Below are positions 1-17,831 of a DNA stretch of 64,000 nucleotides, piece after piece. The first letter of the stretch is position 1. Each line of letters opens with the position of its first letter. The DNA lies in the NCBI GenBank assembly GCA_008638375.1, contig CM018031.1, positions 2,455,001-2,519,000 of the forward strand. The letters are read 5' to 3'. The position numbers and the translations under genes are program-made. The notes below the pieces were generated by a model, which worked only from the letters and a program-made list of their open reading frames with translations, was not told the DNA's origin and ran no database searches. Source of the DNA: Nyssa sinensis (taxonomy: Eukaryota > Streptophyta > Magnoliopsida > Cornales > Nyssaceae).

Positions 1-168
1 GCAAGTAGAATCCATGCTATTAAGAGCCTCCCTGCATCACTGATAATCAAATAGGAAAAACAGTGAAACAACGCCCATGAAACCTTATTATGGGGAATAC
101 GTAATACATATAAAATATGTAATTTATAGATAACTTGTACTAATCCTTTTATATTTACCCCCCAAAAA

Positions 169-335
169 AATCCTTTTATAAAGAATATAATTATGATAAG
201 TAAATATGTAATCTAGAGATAATCCTTTTATAAAGAATATAATTATGATAAGTAAATATGTAATCTAGAGATAATCCTTTCATAAAGAATATAATTATGA
301 TTAGTACATATATAATATGTAATCTACAGACAATT
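169..335. repeat. 52-bp tandem repeat, about three units
   Basis: Units start at 169, 221 and 273, a period of 52 bp. Each begins AATCCTTT(T/C)ATAAAGAATA and ends near GTAATCTAGAGAT. The first two are almost identical; the third diverges and carries a short extra AT-rich stretch. This is a local minisatellite, seen directly in the sequence. Confidence 0.85.
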
Positions 336-1357
336 CTTACTAATTTGTTTGATTAAGAACATAATTATGATTTAATGTATATATTACTTATTATATACAT
401 ACCCATATAATACATCTTTTAATAATTTCATTGGAATCGGATATAACCTAAAACAAACAAACCATATAATTAGATATAATCTAAAAAGCGCAACCCCAAT
501 TCCTTAGCATATGACCCAAAAAATAAAGAAAAAAATTAACATTGCAAGTTTGCAATCCCTAAATTTATAGGGAATCATTTTACAAAGACATACATTCATA
601 TTTCTACACACACACATATACATTAGATGAAGCCACAAACATTTCAATCTAGCAGCCAGACCTTCATCTTGATCTTCAACAAAATGCTCAATCTAAAATG
701 CCTTTGTTCTCTTTGGTCTTCAAGCAATTCGTAGGTGAGAGTGGTTATGATATTGCAAGGGGGTTTGAGAGAGAGAGAGAGGGGGGGGGACTTCCGACTG
801 AGAGAGTGGAGAGGATTTTTGAAGAGAAAGCTTGATTTTTTTTTTTTCATCAAATGAGCCTTTCTTTGAGTTGCAAAATGATGGTGTGGTGTGTGAGCAA
901 GATGTGGTAAAAATTTGAGGTGGAGAAAGGTCTGGTAGAGAGATTTTTAAAGAGGGAATGATTTTCTATGGAGAAAAATGAATTTTAGAAAATTATGGAG
1001 AAGGAAAGATGAAAAGGGAGATCAGGTTCTAGAGATATCATAGGAAGCTTTGTTGTGGGTTTGGCAGATACTTTAATGACGAGGGCAAAACAGAGATTTC
1101 AAAAATGCTGATTTACACGTGAACTATTTGGGTCGTCAACTAAGGGTAACATGGTAATTTCACAAATTCTGTTAATATCCGTCAAGAGACAACACTGATA
1201 GGGGAGGTCAGTGTAATATCAAAAAACACTTGAGGAGGTCCCTGTAATTGCCAGAGACCTTGGGCGATGTCACTATAATTTTCCCATCTGTTTATATATT
1301 ATAGTGAATTTGGAATTAAAGTAGTTAGGTTTTGTTATTTAATTGAATGAATTTAAC

Positions 1358-1610
1358 CCCAAGGGTTATCTCAGTTGGAAAGGGCATTAAATATTGATCC
1401 CTGAAGTTCCCAATTTGAGTATTGGGGCCAGCCCCCAAGGCGCTAGTGCAGTTGGTTGGACGAATCGTACCCAGACTTTGATATAGGTTTGACTTTCCGC
1501 CACTGCGCCAATTCGCGACTTTTACTTGCACGTGTTGAGGGGCAGATCCACCAAGGATAACTCCCTTGGGGGTCAAGCCTTCGATGGGGTTATCCTCTAG
1601 GGGTGGACCC
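1358..1610 (+). repeat. tRNA-like (SINE-like) repeat, degenerate
   Basis: The segment has two A-box-like motifs, TATCTCAGTTGG near 1366 and GCTAGTGCAGTTGG near 1441. The first is followed at about the right distance by a degraded B-box-like AATTTGAGTATTGG. It is less AT-rich than its surroundings. It resembles the head of a tRNA-derived SINE, but no tail or target duplication was identified, so the family is uncertain. Confidence 0.35.
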
Positions 1611-2403
1611 TTTTTTTATATAATTGAATGAACTGAAAGGGTTGGATTTGAAATTTTTCCAAACATAACAACCAAATTCTATTAGTAGGTCTTGACAGTT
1701 GTAGGGAATCACAGGATGGCATTGGATCCTTCAGTGTCAACTTGCTCTTGTCATTCAAATAATAGGCGTGAAGGATAACATCATGATACTGTAAGTAGTC
1801 GAATTGTTGGGTTAAACAATTTGGTATCAAGTAGACTATTGAAGCCCAATATGTGGAAATTGTAATTTAGTATACAGGTCAACCCTCTAATAATTAATAA
1901 TCTTAGGAAAAAACTAAAAATTATCAACTAATAAAATTATTAATTATTGAGTTTCTTATTTATTAACGAAGGACCGTTTTTCACTAATATACGATTTTAA
2001 ACATAAAAATAGGACATGCATACATATTTTCAAAGTGATGAACTTTTTTTTTAAAAAAAAACGATATGGTGTTATACCTAATTTAACTCATGAGAAATCT
2101 CCCAATCTCTTTTCTTATTACTAAAAATAAAAATTAATATTCCTAATACTTTTATTATAATATATACACGCATTCATTTGTATTTTTCTATTATTATAAT
2201 TAATACTATAAGTAATAATTTCATAAAATTATTAATTATTAAGTAATAAATCTATTAATTATTAAGTAATAGAATTTTTAGTTATCCACCATGGAATGAA
2301 GTTGGTTCCTCAAATAATTATTAATTGATAGAATTTAATACTATTTTTTTGATAAATATTAGAGATTATTAAGTTATTGAATATTTAATTATTTGATAGT
2401 CCA

Positions 2404-2597
2404 GGGTTGAGGGCAATGTCATAATGGATTCATGTTAATTGTTGAGTGACATTTATTGTATTAAATTGTAGCTGCTTTTGCTTGAATTCTTTTATCATTT
2501 TGGGTTGGGAGCAGTGTCATAATGGACATATGTTAATTGTTAAGTGACATTCATAGCATTAATTTGCAGCTGCTGTTTCTTGAAATCTTTTAAAGTG
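2404..2597. repeat. 98-bp tandem duplication
   Basis: Two diverged copies begin at 2404 (GGGTTGAGGGCAATGTCATA) and 2502 (GGGTTGGGAGCAGTGTCATA). Both contain TGTTAATTGTTRAGTGACAT and GCAGCTGC or GTAGCTGC motifs at matching positions. The copies lie about 0.8 kb upstream of the first recognisable ING1 exon. Confidence 0.75.
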
Positions 2598-3436
2598 TAG
2601 AATGCTTTCGAACATCTCTTGATTGTGAGAATCTTTTAAACAGCCTGTAACTTCTTTCCCCCACTAATTCTTCTATACATACGTACATCCCTTCCTCATT
2701 CATGAGCCCAATCATCGTCCAACTCCAATCAGCAGTAAAAGCGTACACCACTATTTGTGATCCATCCTCCCTGTAATTTCTCCAGAAAACATAATGACTA
2801 ATAAGTGCTATTTCTTAGAAAATTCTTTATGGATGTGGATGAATGTGCATGTAGGTGGGTATTTGCATGTGTGTTTTTTCTTTAAATAAACTTTTTCTTG
2901 TTTTCAACAGTTAAGCTATGATGTTGAGTAATTTTTTTTAATAAAAAATAAAAAATTAATCAAGCCATAATTTATAGGTCTTCTAGGTCTTTCAAGTTCA
3001 GTTTCTGATACAGCTATTGATCCTTCTCAAATTTGGTCTCTTTTGTTTTTCATTGACATAAAATATTGCAACTCTGGTGTTTGTGATGCATGTGCACTCT
3101 AATAATAGCACCCTGTGTCAAGGGTGGGGGTTGGCCACAGAGACGGCTCTAGGGGGGACAAAGCAACCCCCCCCCCCCCCCCCCTCTCCCCTAATTTTTA
3201 TTTTATTTTATATATATTCATATGAACCTTGTTAAATTTCAATACCTGCTATTTTGCCCCTCCTAACTAAAATTTCTTGATCTGCCACTGGTTGGCGAGG
3301 ACCCCTAGGGAATCTCGTGTCTGATGATAATGATATTGCCTGCTAAATCAATACAGAATCTGGAAGTTATTATTTATATTGTTCATTGTCCACTTGAGTG
3401 ATGTTTGGGGTGACTAAGTTGATTGCTTTTCTTCAG

Positions 3437-6400
3437 ATTTGGAATCGCTGCCAAATATGCTGCAAAGAAAGTACGGATTGTTGCACGACTTAGATAAAAG
3501 TTTACAAGGTATGCTTTACATTGATAAGGACTGATCAGTCCATTTCGTTAGTATATCTTGTATGTTCTTTATTATTATTGAAGTTACTTTGTCTTCACCA
3601 TATAAGACTTGCTTTTCCGTCCTCAATGTTGGAATTAAATTCAACTTATTTTGCTTTCCTGGTTTGGGCGTGCCCTAGTATGCTTCCTCCGTTGTCTTGG
3701 ACTAGATGGTTTAGATAATTGTGCTAGGTCTCCTGTTGTGGGAGCAGGATCAAAACCATGGTGACTGCCAATATGGTATAGTGTTGGGGTAGAGATGGAA
3801 ATCTTTTCAGGCATGTTTTGTTAGATGTATTGGTTTTGGGTTTTGGACCCTGATAATTGCTGTTGCTTTGATAAGTGAATACATATGTGAAATGCTTAAC
3901 AACTCAATGTGTTTCAAGCATGGTACAAATGCAAAGCCGAAGTAGTTCTTTTATTAAAGAATGTTGAATTGGGACAGAACCAAAATATTCAGAACAAAGA
4001 TGAAGATTTGGAACTTGGATTGATTACTGTTAGAGAGCATATGGTGGGGGCATTGTGTTAAACTTGGACAACTTCCCTTTCTTTTCCTTTCTTTTTCCAT
4101 CTGGGAGTTCCCTATTGCCGCTTTCAACGGTCAGATAGCATTTCTTATCATCAGTTTCTTCCTAAACAATTTTGGAAGAAAAGTTGTGGGAATAAAAGTC
4201 TTGTGGGGGTTTGAAGCTTATGGACTAGGACAACAGTGGTTGAGTTCATAGTACATTTTATTTTTAATGATTTTTTAGCAAGTATAATGGTTTTCTTTTC
4301 TTTTCTGTTTTTCCCCTTTCTTGATCTCTTGGTTTTACCCTAGGATTTAGTTGTGATGGATGAACCTTGCAAAAAAGAAGTGATGATGAAACTTTATTAG
4401 TAGTGAAATTATGCAGTGATATTGGTTATAATAATTTCCATACATCAAATGATATTTTTATTTATTGTTGGTATTTTCGTCTGTTTAGTACTCAATGTTC
4501 TTGCATAAACCAGCAAACTGTCGTTTGTTTATATGTATATGTAGTTTGTATCTTTTTCTTCTGCTTTGCTGTAGGAATGTTAAGCACAGTTTTTATTTTC
4601 TGTGTACATAAACAGAAATCCAACGGCAAAATGAAAAACATTGTGAACAAGAAATAGAGGATATCAAGCGGGGAATTAAGTCTGGTAACGTTACCCCAGA
4701 TGCTTCTCTTATTAGATTCTCAGACGACTGCACTTGATGAGCAAAAGCATGCAATCAGAATTGCTGATGAGAAAGTTGCCTTGGCTGTTCAGGCATATGA
4801 TTTGGTACAAACATGGCAACTCCATCTTCCGTCTATGCTAAATGACTGTTTTTTCTGTTCGCTTCTCATATTTTCTGCATTAACTATGAAAAGCACATGT
4901 GGTTATTCTGTGATTTATGGCTCTTCTTCTATATTTGTTTATGTTCACTGATAGCTAGAGGCTGAAAGATTTTCTTGGTTTTGTTGTTGCCAAATTTCCT
5001 ATTTGTGCAATTATCCGCCTTCTCTCTTGTGCATCAGTATTTATTGTAATCTGTTTTTTTTTTTTTTATATAGATAAATCTCACACACACACACACACTT
5101 TGCCGCTTTTGGGGTCTTGAACCTTCAACCTCCCCATATGGGGAGGTGGAGGAGGTACCAACTAACCTAGAGCTTGTTGGTCAGGATTTATTGGAATCTG
5201 CACTCTGTTGAACCAGTATTTCCATAGAGCTATTTTAGTTGCTGATCTGCTGCTAAAGTCACTTAAATTTCTCAGTTTTCCAGACAGAGCACGTCGCTTG
5301 GAAATCTTTGATCGGTTGTATTTATATACCTATGGATGGATATGCATTTCTTTTTATTTTTCTTTGACCTTTTTGTTTTGTTTTTGTTTTTATTTTTGAT
5401 GTGTAAATTGGATATCGTAATACTACATACATTATGTGTAAGAGTAGCTTCAAGTAAGATCTACATCCAGATGTTGCATTGATATGTTTGGGCAGTGAAA
5501 TGCTTGATAAAGATAGAAAGCATGGGAATGGCAGAACATCTTGAAAGAGTTACTGAGATTCCTCAAGTAATATCTAAGAATTGGGTCCTTGGGGTCTATC
5601 CTCAAACTAGTCCTACTAAAGACTTGAAATGAGATCCAATGTAACTTTTTCACGATTTTCAGTGCCATAATATCTATCAGTTGACATGCTTCCACTTATG
5701 TACATGAACAAGTAAAGAGGTGGACATTTTTTTAGTCTCTTGTTGAATAATATATTTTGTCAAACGATCTTTTTGAGATTGTGGATAATTTTTTAACTTC
5801 AAGAAATTGTCTTGCCTTCTTTTCCTTCAGCTAATCTTGGTTTTTCTTTTTCTTTTACTTTTTTTTTTTGTTGGGGTTTTTTTTTGGGGGGGGGGGGGGG
5901 GTAGGAGTTGAACCTGAGACTTGTAGGTTAGCTCTATAGCCTCACACCAACTCCGCTACAAATTAATACCTGATTCTCTTCTAACTCACTAGTGATTTGA
6001 AGGGTCTCCCAGACATAGTTATTGGAACTTGCCCAGCTCGGCCGGTTGGATCGGTAAGTCGGCAACCTGGCCAGTTGACTTGCTAACCGCTTTCAATATT
6101 GTTTCGAAACATAAAAAATAATGAACTATGTAAATATACATAATATAGTATAGTAAATAACAAAAAAAAGGCATTAAATGTGCATATATTGATACAAATA
6201 AAATAAAATATTTTTATGCATGCCCAAGATTTTCCTTACTTATAAAAATTTTGTGCAATAATTAAATTATATTTCTTTTTTATATGAGTAATAGTGAGGG
6301 TAATGAAATAACATCAACTTTTTTTAATCTTAACATGTTTTCTATAGTTACATAATTATTTATTTCTAAAATGATACTTTTATGTTATTTCAGTTCAACC

Positions 6401-8578
6401 AATTAACTTAGCGGTTGAACCAATGATCCATCCACCCGATCACCCCACTGGGTTGATGCTCGGGCCGGTTCTAATAACTATGCTCCCAAGTAAACCTAGG
6501 GGTAAGGGATTAGAGGCAGCCAAGGAAGAATGGTCATTGGTGTTTAGTTGTGTTTTAAAGTTGTAATGATTTGATGTTCTTACTTGTAACCTAGGAAAGA
6601 TGAAAAAAAAAATACACCAACTTGATATTCATGCCATTCTTTAATGAGGCGTTGGTGTCTTGGAAATTTAACCGGTACACTTTGTTTTAAATAGGATTAA
6701 ATTGAGTCTTGTGTTTGGGATGGTATTTGTTATACAATTCAACAAGATGGCCATTTTAGGATTTTAATGCCAACTGCATACATACATATATAGTTTGTGG
6801 TGATGGTAGGGATGTCTTATATGAGACTCCCAACTTTGGTGCTGGAAATCTTAGTAAAGTACAATGCAGTGATTTAATATCTATGCTGCAATGAAACTGT
6901 CCCTAGGTTTTGTTTTGGTGCCTGTTGTTAATACGAGTAATATCTCTAGGATCTGAATCGAAATTTTCCACTCGTTTAATATCTCTAGCTCAGTGTTTAT
7001 ATTGTAATTATTGAACAGGTAGATGCTCACATTCAACAACTTGATCAATATTTGAGAAAATTTGATGAAGAACTTCGGCGCGGTGTGTTTCTGTTATCTT
7101 CTTCATTCTATAATATGCTTGTATGGTCAGGGTACAATTTAGCAGGCTTGACGTTTGTGTGACCACAGAAATGTTCCTACTTTGTTGTGTGGATCGCCCT
7201 AATTTAATGTTGTACTTTGACTTGTGGCAGAAAGAGATAGTGTTGCTACAACTGGTTCACCCTGCTCAAAACCTCGACAGTAATGTGAAATCTGGAAGGG
7301 GTGGTGATAGTAGTAAAGGAGGACGTAAGAAGTAAGTCATAACTACCTTTCCTATATCTATCTGGAGTTCCAAAGTTCCCTTCTTTATTTATCTGCAATT
7401 CACTTATATGCACTGTTGATGCTTTTTATCCTGATTGCCCTTTTTGTTTTGGAAACTTTTATGTCCTTACAACCTATCAAAAGCTGACATTAGTAGCTGA
7501 AGCATTGTGTTGCAACACAAATCTTGACTTGTTTCTGAAATTCCATAATCGGCCCCTATTGCTGGATCAAACAAATGAAACTTAAATTCATTATTCCTGA
7601 AAATTTTGAAATATCTCATATATTGCATATAATTGCAGAGTTGGTGCTGAAATTTCTGAGTTTTTTTTTTTTTTTATAATTTAAATTCCTCTAGATAGAC
7701 ACATCATGCTCCCTATTTCTTCAATTGCACCACTTACTCTTGAATTTGTCCAAATCTCAGTATCATCTTTTTACCAAAATATGAATTATTTAATGGTGAA
7801 TGATTATTAAAAGCTGACATTTTAAGTAGCATAGGAAGTGATTGAATATCTCTATATTATGTTGATTCCCATACTATGGAGGTCGTTGCCTCTGGCATGG
7901 TCTTGTTGGCCTAGCGCAGTGGTCCTGAAAATTAGCTTTGCGAATTATGGGTTAGGCTGCCTACCATTCATCTCTCCCTAACCCTGCCAAAGTGCGGGAG
8001 CCTTATGCCCTGGGTACAACCTTTGTATTGATTCACAAAATCTAAAAATATTTAATGTTGAGTAATTATGATAATAACCTGAGTTGGTTTCTATATGAGT
8101 TTGTTTTTATATGGGTTTAAGAAGCATGGGAAGTGATCGAGTTTTTTTTTTTCATAGGCTTCTTGTTACAGTTACCCTAAGACCTTTTTGATGAAGTTTT
8201 AAGGATGTGATAGATAATGAGATTTAAAATACCTTTTTTTGCAGGACACGCCTAGCTGCATCAGCAACTGCAAATCCAACCGGTATGGATTTAGATCTAC
8301 CAGTGGATCCCAATGAACCCACATACTGTTTCTGCAACCAAGTGAGCTATGGGGAGATGGTTGCCTGCGACAATCCTGATGTATGTATTTAAGTTTAATA
8401 ATTATCTCCTTCTGGTCTTGTATCCTAAGGCTCAAATCTGATGAAAGCACTTGCTCTCTTTCAACAGTGTAAGATAGAATGGTTCCATTATGGCTGCGTT
8501 GGTTTGAAAGAACAACCTAAGGGAAAATGGTACTGTTCAGATTGTGCGGGAATGCAAAAGCGCCGGAAAGGCAAATGA
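3437..8578 (+). CDS. ING1: ING1-like PHD-finger chromatin reader, 5' exon not found, two frame breaks
   Basis: This gene encodes a plant ING1-type protein. The family reads H3K4 methylation through a C-terminal PHD finger and links it to histone acetyltransferase complexes in the nucleus. Six exons are visible: 3437-3508, 4616-4804, 7019-7082, 7231-7331, 8245-8380 and 8468-8578 (TGA). They encode the N-terminal ING coiled coil ([35 protein letters not shown]), a basic linker ending GGRKKTRLAA, and a complete Cys4-His-Cys3 PHD finger from [12 protein letters not shown] to KGKWYCSDC, ending RKGK. With about ten N-terminal residues missing, the corrected length would be near 234 aa, usual for plant ING1. 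The exon for the conserved start (MSF-type) was not found upstream. Exon 4616-4804 carries one extra base near 4729, giving a TGA at 4735-4737. Exon 7231-7331 carries an extra C in the run near 7260. It is either a decayed copy or a real gene with sequence errors. Confidence 0.9.
5055..5182 (-). repeat. tRNA-derived SINE-like element (ING1 intron)
   Basis: Read on the minus strand, it has an A-box-like TAGGTTAGTTGGTACC followed by a B-box-like GGTTCAAGACCCC. It ends in a GT-type microsatellite and a poly(A) run, which appear as T and AC runs on the plus strand. This order, pol III boxes then a simple tail, is typical of plant SINEs. The family is not assigned. Confidence 0.55.
5866..5965 (-). 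repeat. tRNA-derived SINE-like element with poly(C)/poly(A) tail
   Basis: On the minus strand it reads TGTAGCGGAGTTGGTGTGAGGC (A box), then GGTTCAACTCCTACC (B box), then a long C run and an A run. The box order and spacing match a tRNA-like SINE head. It sits in an intron of the ING1-like gene. Confidence 0.55.
7900..8035 (+). repeat. Au-SINE-like element (ING1 intron)
   Basis: The segment runs from GGCCTAGCGCAGTGGTCC through GGGTTAGGCTGCCTACCATT, CTAACCCTGCCAAAGTGCGG and GAGCCTTATGCCCTGGGTAC to ACAACCTTTGT. This series of blocks matches the body of the widespread plant Au SINE: GTAAGGCTGCGTAC, ACCCTGC...GCGGGAGC, then GGGTACGACC. It is degenerate but easy to recognise. The family assignment is from memory. 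Confidence 0.7.
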
Positions 8579-10394
8579 TTGGAAACATTCACTCAGGAAC
8601 CTGTGCAATATGGAGTTTCTGCGTCCTTACTAGTGAAAGTTATTTGGCTGTGGCACCATTTCTGTCTGTAAGAAGATATATTTTTAAGCAATTTTCAGAA
8701 ATAGTATGAAGTTCTTTGGTTCATAACTGATTTTATTTTTTTTTACCAATAACCAATTCCAGAATCAGGTAATATTTAGGCAGTTCATCCCCCATGCCTG
8801 TGCTCATTGTAATTATCTAAGCATACATGCATCAAATCCCTGAATTTTTTCGAACTTAGATTGTATATGCTTCCTCTTGTTGGATGCTGGATGCAACTTC
8901 ACCATAGAAATGATGGGAACTTCTTAGGGCCTGTTTGCACTCCTTGTACTTGAATGATTTCCTTCACAATTTTCATAGCATTTTAATATAGAAATCTACA
9001 ATTTTGAATGGAGGCTATTCACAGTAATGGAAAACCTAACCCTTATTTTTTTTTTCTTCTAAACTTCCTTGAAACAACGAAATTCACGGTTTTAAACACT
9101 ATTTTTTTCTTTGGCAATCAGTTTTCAAAGGATCTGTTCAATATTATGAAATTTTTTCCCTTAAAAATGCTATGTAAAAATGTAGGAACCATTTGATTCA
9201 AGGGGCCAACCAAGACATTTTGGAATGTGTTATTGATTTATGTATTCTCAAATATCAATGACCTCACTAGAGATTCTCATATAATATTTTTTTTTATTTA
9301 TTGTAAGCTCAGAGTGAGTGCATATGAGCGAGATGTTTTAATTCTTGAATGATTTCACAAGTGTTTAAAATCTGTAGCAATATTATTCAAGATAAAGTCA
9401 ACATGTAATTAAAGAAGTTGATTTGCAGAAAGCCAAAAAATATATTGGGATTTTAGGGGGAATTTTAAAGCCAATAGTGATATTTGGTGGTGTTGATAGC
9501 AGCAAAGGCATATTTTGGTTATTTTTCTTGCCTTTGAGCAGCAACTAAATCCAAAGTGAAAAGCTGTATTAGCTATATAAATCCTATCTTCTCATTCATT
9601 AAACCACACCTTACAGTATCTTTTTTATATATATATACCTATTTCTACCTAACAGCTGCTTTAAATCGAATGATTTGGAGAGGAAAAAAACATATTCAAG
9701 ATACTCAAACAAAAAAATTAAAAAGAGTAGAAGATAAAATTTTAAGTCATTAAACTCACTTTTATAATTTTTCTAAAAATGAAGAGAATTGAAGGGGAAA
9801 AAAAAGTGGGTTAACTAAAAATACCCTTAAATACATGAATTAAAAATTTAGACAATTATCAAATAGTTTAACATAATTTTTCTCCCCTTTCTTCATGACT
9901 ATTCAAACAAAAAATAATGATTTTCTTCTCATTTTTTCATAACAATTCAAATAAAGTAGTGATAAATACTTTCTTTTCTCTTCTCTTCTCTTCTCTTCAA
10001 TTTTGAAACTACCATTACTTTCCTTTCTGAAACTTCCAAACGAAGCTTCAAGTCTTCGTCGATTTTTTGTGTTTATCCCCGCTAAGGAAGGGGACCAAAA
10101 AGAAAGAAACGAAAAAAAGTAACTTCTCAGTTGCCAATTATGCAGGGAAAGACCATTCATTTATCTTAATGTAGATTGTTCCTCACAAAAGAAAAAAAAA
10201 ATATCAGAAGAGGTCTTATCCTACAATTATCAAAACTTCCTACATAACTGATCTATCATTTTGAATACAATGATGCCTTCCTTGCTCCAAATGATTGAAT
10301 AAATATTTAAATGGGTAAAACACTAGGTGTTTATTTCAGTACGGAAACAATGAGTGTCAGCCAGTTTGGATCAGTGTTCTGTTGGAAAGGATCA
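8579..10394. other. intergenic region between convergent ING1-like and CPN60 genes
   Basis: This stretch holds the 3' ends of two convergent genes. No conserved coding sequence is seen. From about 9640 to 10060 there is an AT-rich, pyrimidine-skewed segment with TTCTTCTC and CTTCTCTTCT runs, ending near ACTTCCAAACGAAGC. It resembles the purine/pyrimidine-armed elements at 32.1 and 47.4 kb. The short reading frames here are low in complexity. Confidence 0.5.
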
Positions 10395-16192
<5,798 letters not shown>

Positions 16193-17831
16193 TTCTTCTG
16201 GGAGTGGAAACGGAGACTGATGTTGAACTGTGGGAAGTAGTTAACGTGCTCTAGAGATGGAGAGAGAGACGATAGTTTGAGAGACAGACAGATAGCACGA
16301 ATGGAGGCTGTGCTAGGGGAGGCTACGGTAACAATTATTAGAGGGAACAGAAGGCTCTAGAAGCAGCAGCTTCTAGGGTTTTATGGCTCTCAACCACAAG
16401 GGTTTAAGGGTTTCTTAAACCTCGCAGGGACACAACCATTCCCATTTTTGTGTCACTATTTATGTGGGTACCACCACTTCAATTCGTTTTTTAAGTCATT
16501 TGATGGAATTTTATTAAATTATAAGACTGCATTTGAATAGTTATTTAAATATAAATTTTTAAAAATTTTATAATTAATTTTTTAAAAATTATAAAAATAT
16601 ATTTAAATATAATAATCTTAAATTTTAAAAAATTAAAAAAAATTAAAATGAATAATTTGCTAAATGTCAAATACGTGTCCCGTTTTTTAAAATTAAAAAC
16701 TTGTTTTTAAAAATATAACCAAAAGAAGCCTAAGACTTTCAAATTCATAATTTATAGATTTTAATCAAAAAATAATTGTGTTAATATAGCCCGCAATTAA
16801 TTTGAATCAAGAAATGACTGTATTAATGAAAAAAAAGTTTTAGAGATAGAGCTTTTTATTGGATTGAGAAAGAATTTTAGTCAAAAAAAAATTTACAAAC
16901 GAATTTGTGAACATTTTAGAGATATTCATGTAGAAGCTATTGTTGTGTAGTGATTAAAAAAAAAAAATCAAAAGAGAGAAAGTGAGGTGTTATATATATA
17001 AAACCCTAACATAAATCCTAAATTTAGAGAGAAGTTAAATGGTAATCTTATATATAACAAATGGGTTATTTTGATATTTTATTTTTATTATTTTTTGTTA
17101 ACGTCTTTTTGGATTTTTCTTTAGTCATGAATTTAAGGAAATTACACGTTAATATTTAAACAATAAAAAGTTATGTAAATACAGACCTAAGTAAGAAAGT
17201 GGTGGATAATTTTTTCTTATTTTATTTTTTTATTCATAGACATATGCACAAGTAAAAAGAAAAAGATTACACATACATGTGATTGAAAAAAAGAAAGATT
17301 CGTGGTCTGTCACCACTTAGGCTATTTTTAATGATTTTTTAAAATTTTATTTAAATTTAAGTAAGAATTTCACTTGAGTTTGAATCAGAATTACTTAATT
17401 TTTATTTCTATTTTTTGAAAAAAATATTCATTTTGTTCTAAAAGAATTATTATCATGTCTTAAAGATTTTTTAATTTAACTTTAAATTATAATTTAAGTC
17501 ATCAAATAATATTACACATTTTAAAAATATTTTTTTAAAAGATGATTTTTTAAAAAAATTATTTCAAAGTGTTTTTTTAAAAAATATTTTTGAAAGTATT
17601 TTTTTAAAAAATGACTTTAATTTTTTAAAAATAAAAATTATTTTTTAAAAAATAATGTTTTTTTCTAACTCTACTCCAAGATTTACCTCTGGCCCTGGGT
17701 ATTCACCCCCCACACGTTGCGGGTCCCATCACGTATGGACCTCAATGGAGAGGCACCGATTCACAACTCAACTCAAAAGACTTTCGTAAGCAGTCGGAAG
17801 TGGTCGGAAGAGCCGGACAGAGAAGAAGAAG
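16193..17831. other. divergent upstream region shared by CPN60 and NDUFA13
   Basis: This is the 1.6 kb between two start codons that face away from each other. The CPN60 side (16193-16440) and the NDUFA13 side (17690-17831) are moderately GC-rich, as expected for 5' leaders. The middle, 16490-17680, is extremely AT-rich with many TTTTTAAAA and AAATTTTTAAAA runs and holds no coding signal. A telo-box-like AAACCCTAA occurs near 17002. Confidence 0.6.
16357..16376 (-). promoter_or_regulatory. 8-bp inverted repeat, possible heat-shock-element-like site of CPN60
   Basis: CTAGAAGC and GCTTCTAG form perfect inverted arms separated by AGCA, about 165 bp upstream of the CPN60 start codon. GAA and TTC modules recur here, with AGAAGG just outside. 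Heat shock elements are arrays of alternating GAA and TTC modules, and chaperonin genes are commonly heat-inducible. The spacing is not the canonical 5 bp, so this role is only a suggestion. Confidence 0.3.

Larger units (their letters stand above)
1..2640. other. AT-rich intergenic region, no gene seen
   Basis: I see no coding exon of a recognisable family here. The stretch is very AT-rich, with short tandem duplications and one tRNA-like repeat, listed separately. The reading frames present are short, low in complexity and lack conserved motifs. I also looked here for the missing first exon of the downstream ING1 gene and did not find it. Confidence 0.6.

Noticed and set aside
1441..1475. 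Functional tRNA gene
   Set aside because: A-box-like and B-box-like motifs are present, but no cloverleaf with matching acceptor arms could be built. A SINE-like repeat fits better. The same was concluded for the motifs at 5.1, 5.9, 22.9 and 52.7 kb.
4684..4724. Mini-intron (GTAACG...TTCTCAG) that could explain the first ING1 frame break
   Set aside because: It would be only about 40 bp, below the usual plant minimum. It would also remove conserved residues ([13 protein letters not shown]), and with GT-AG ends it does not restore the ALDEQKH frame.
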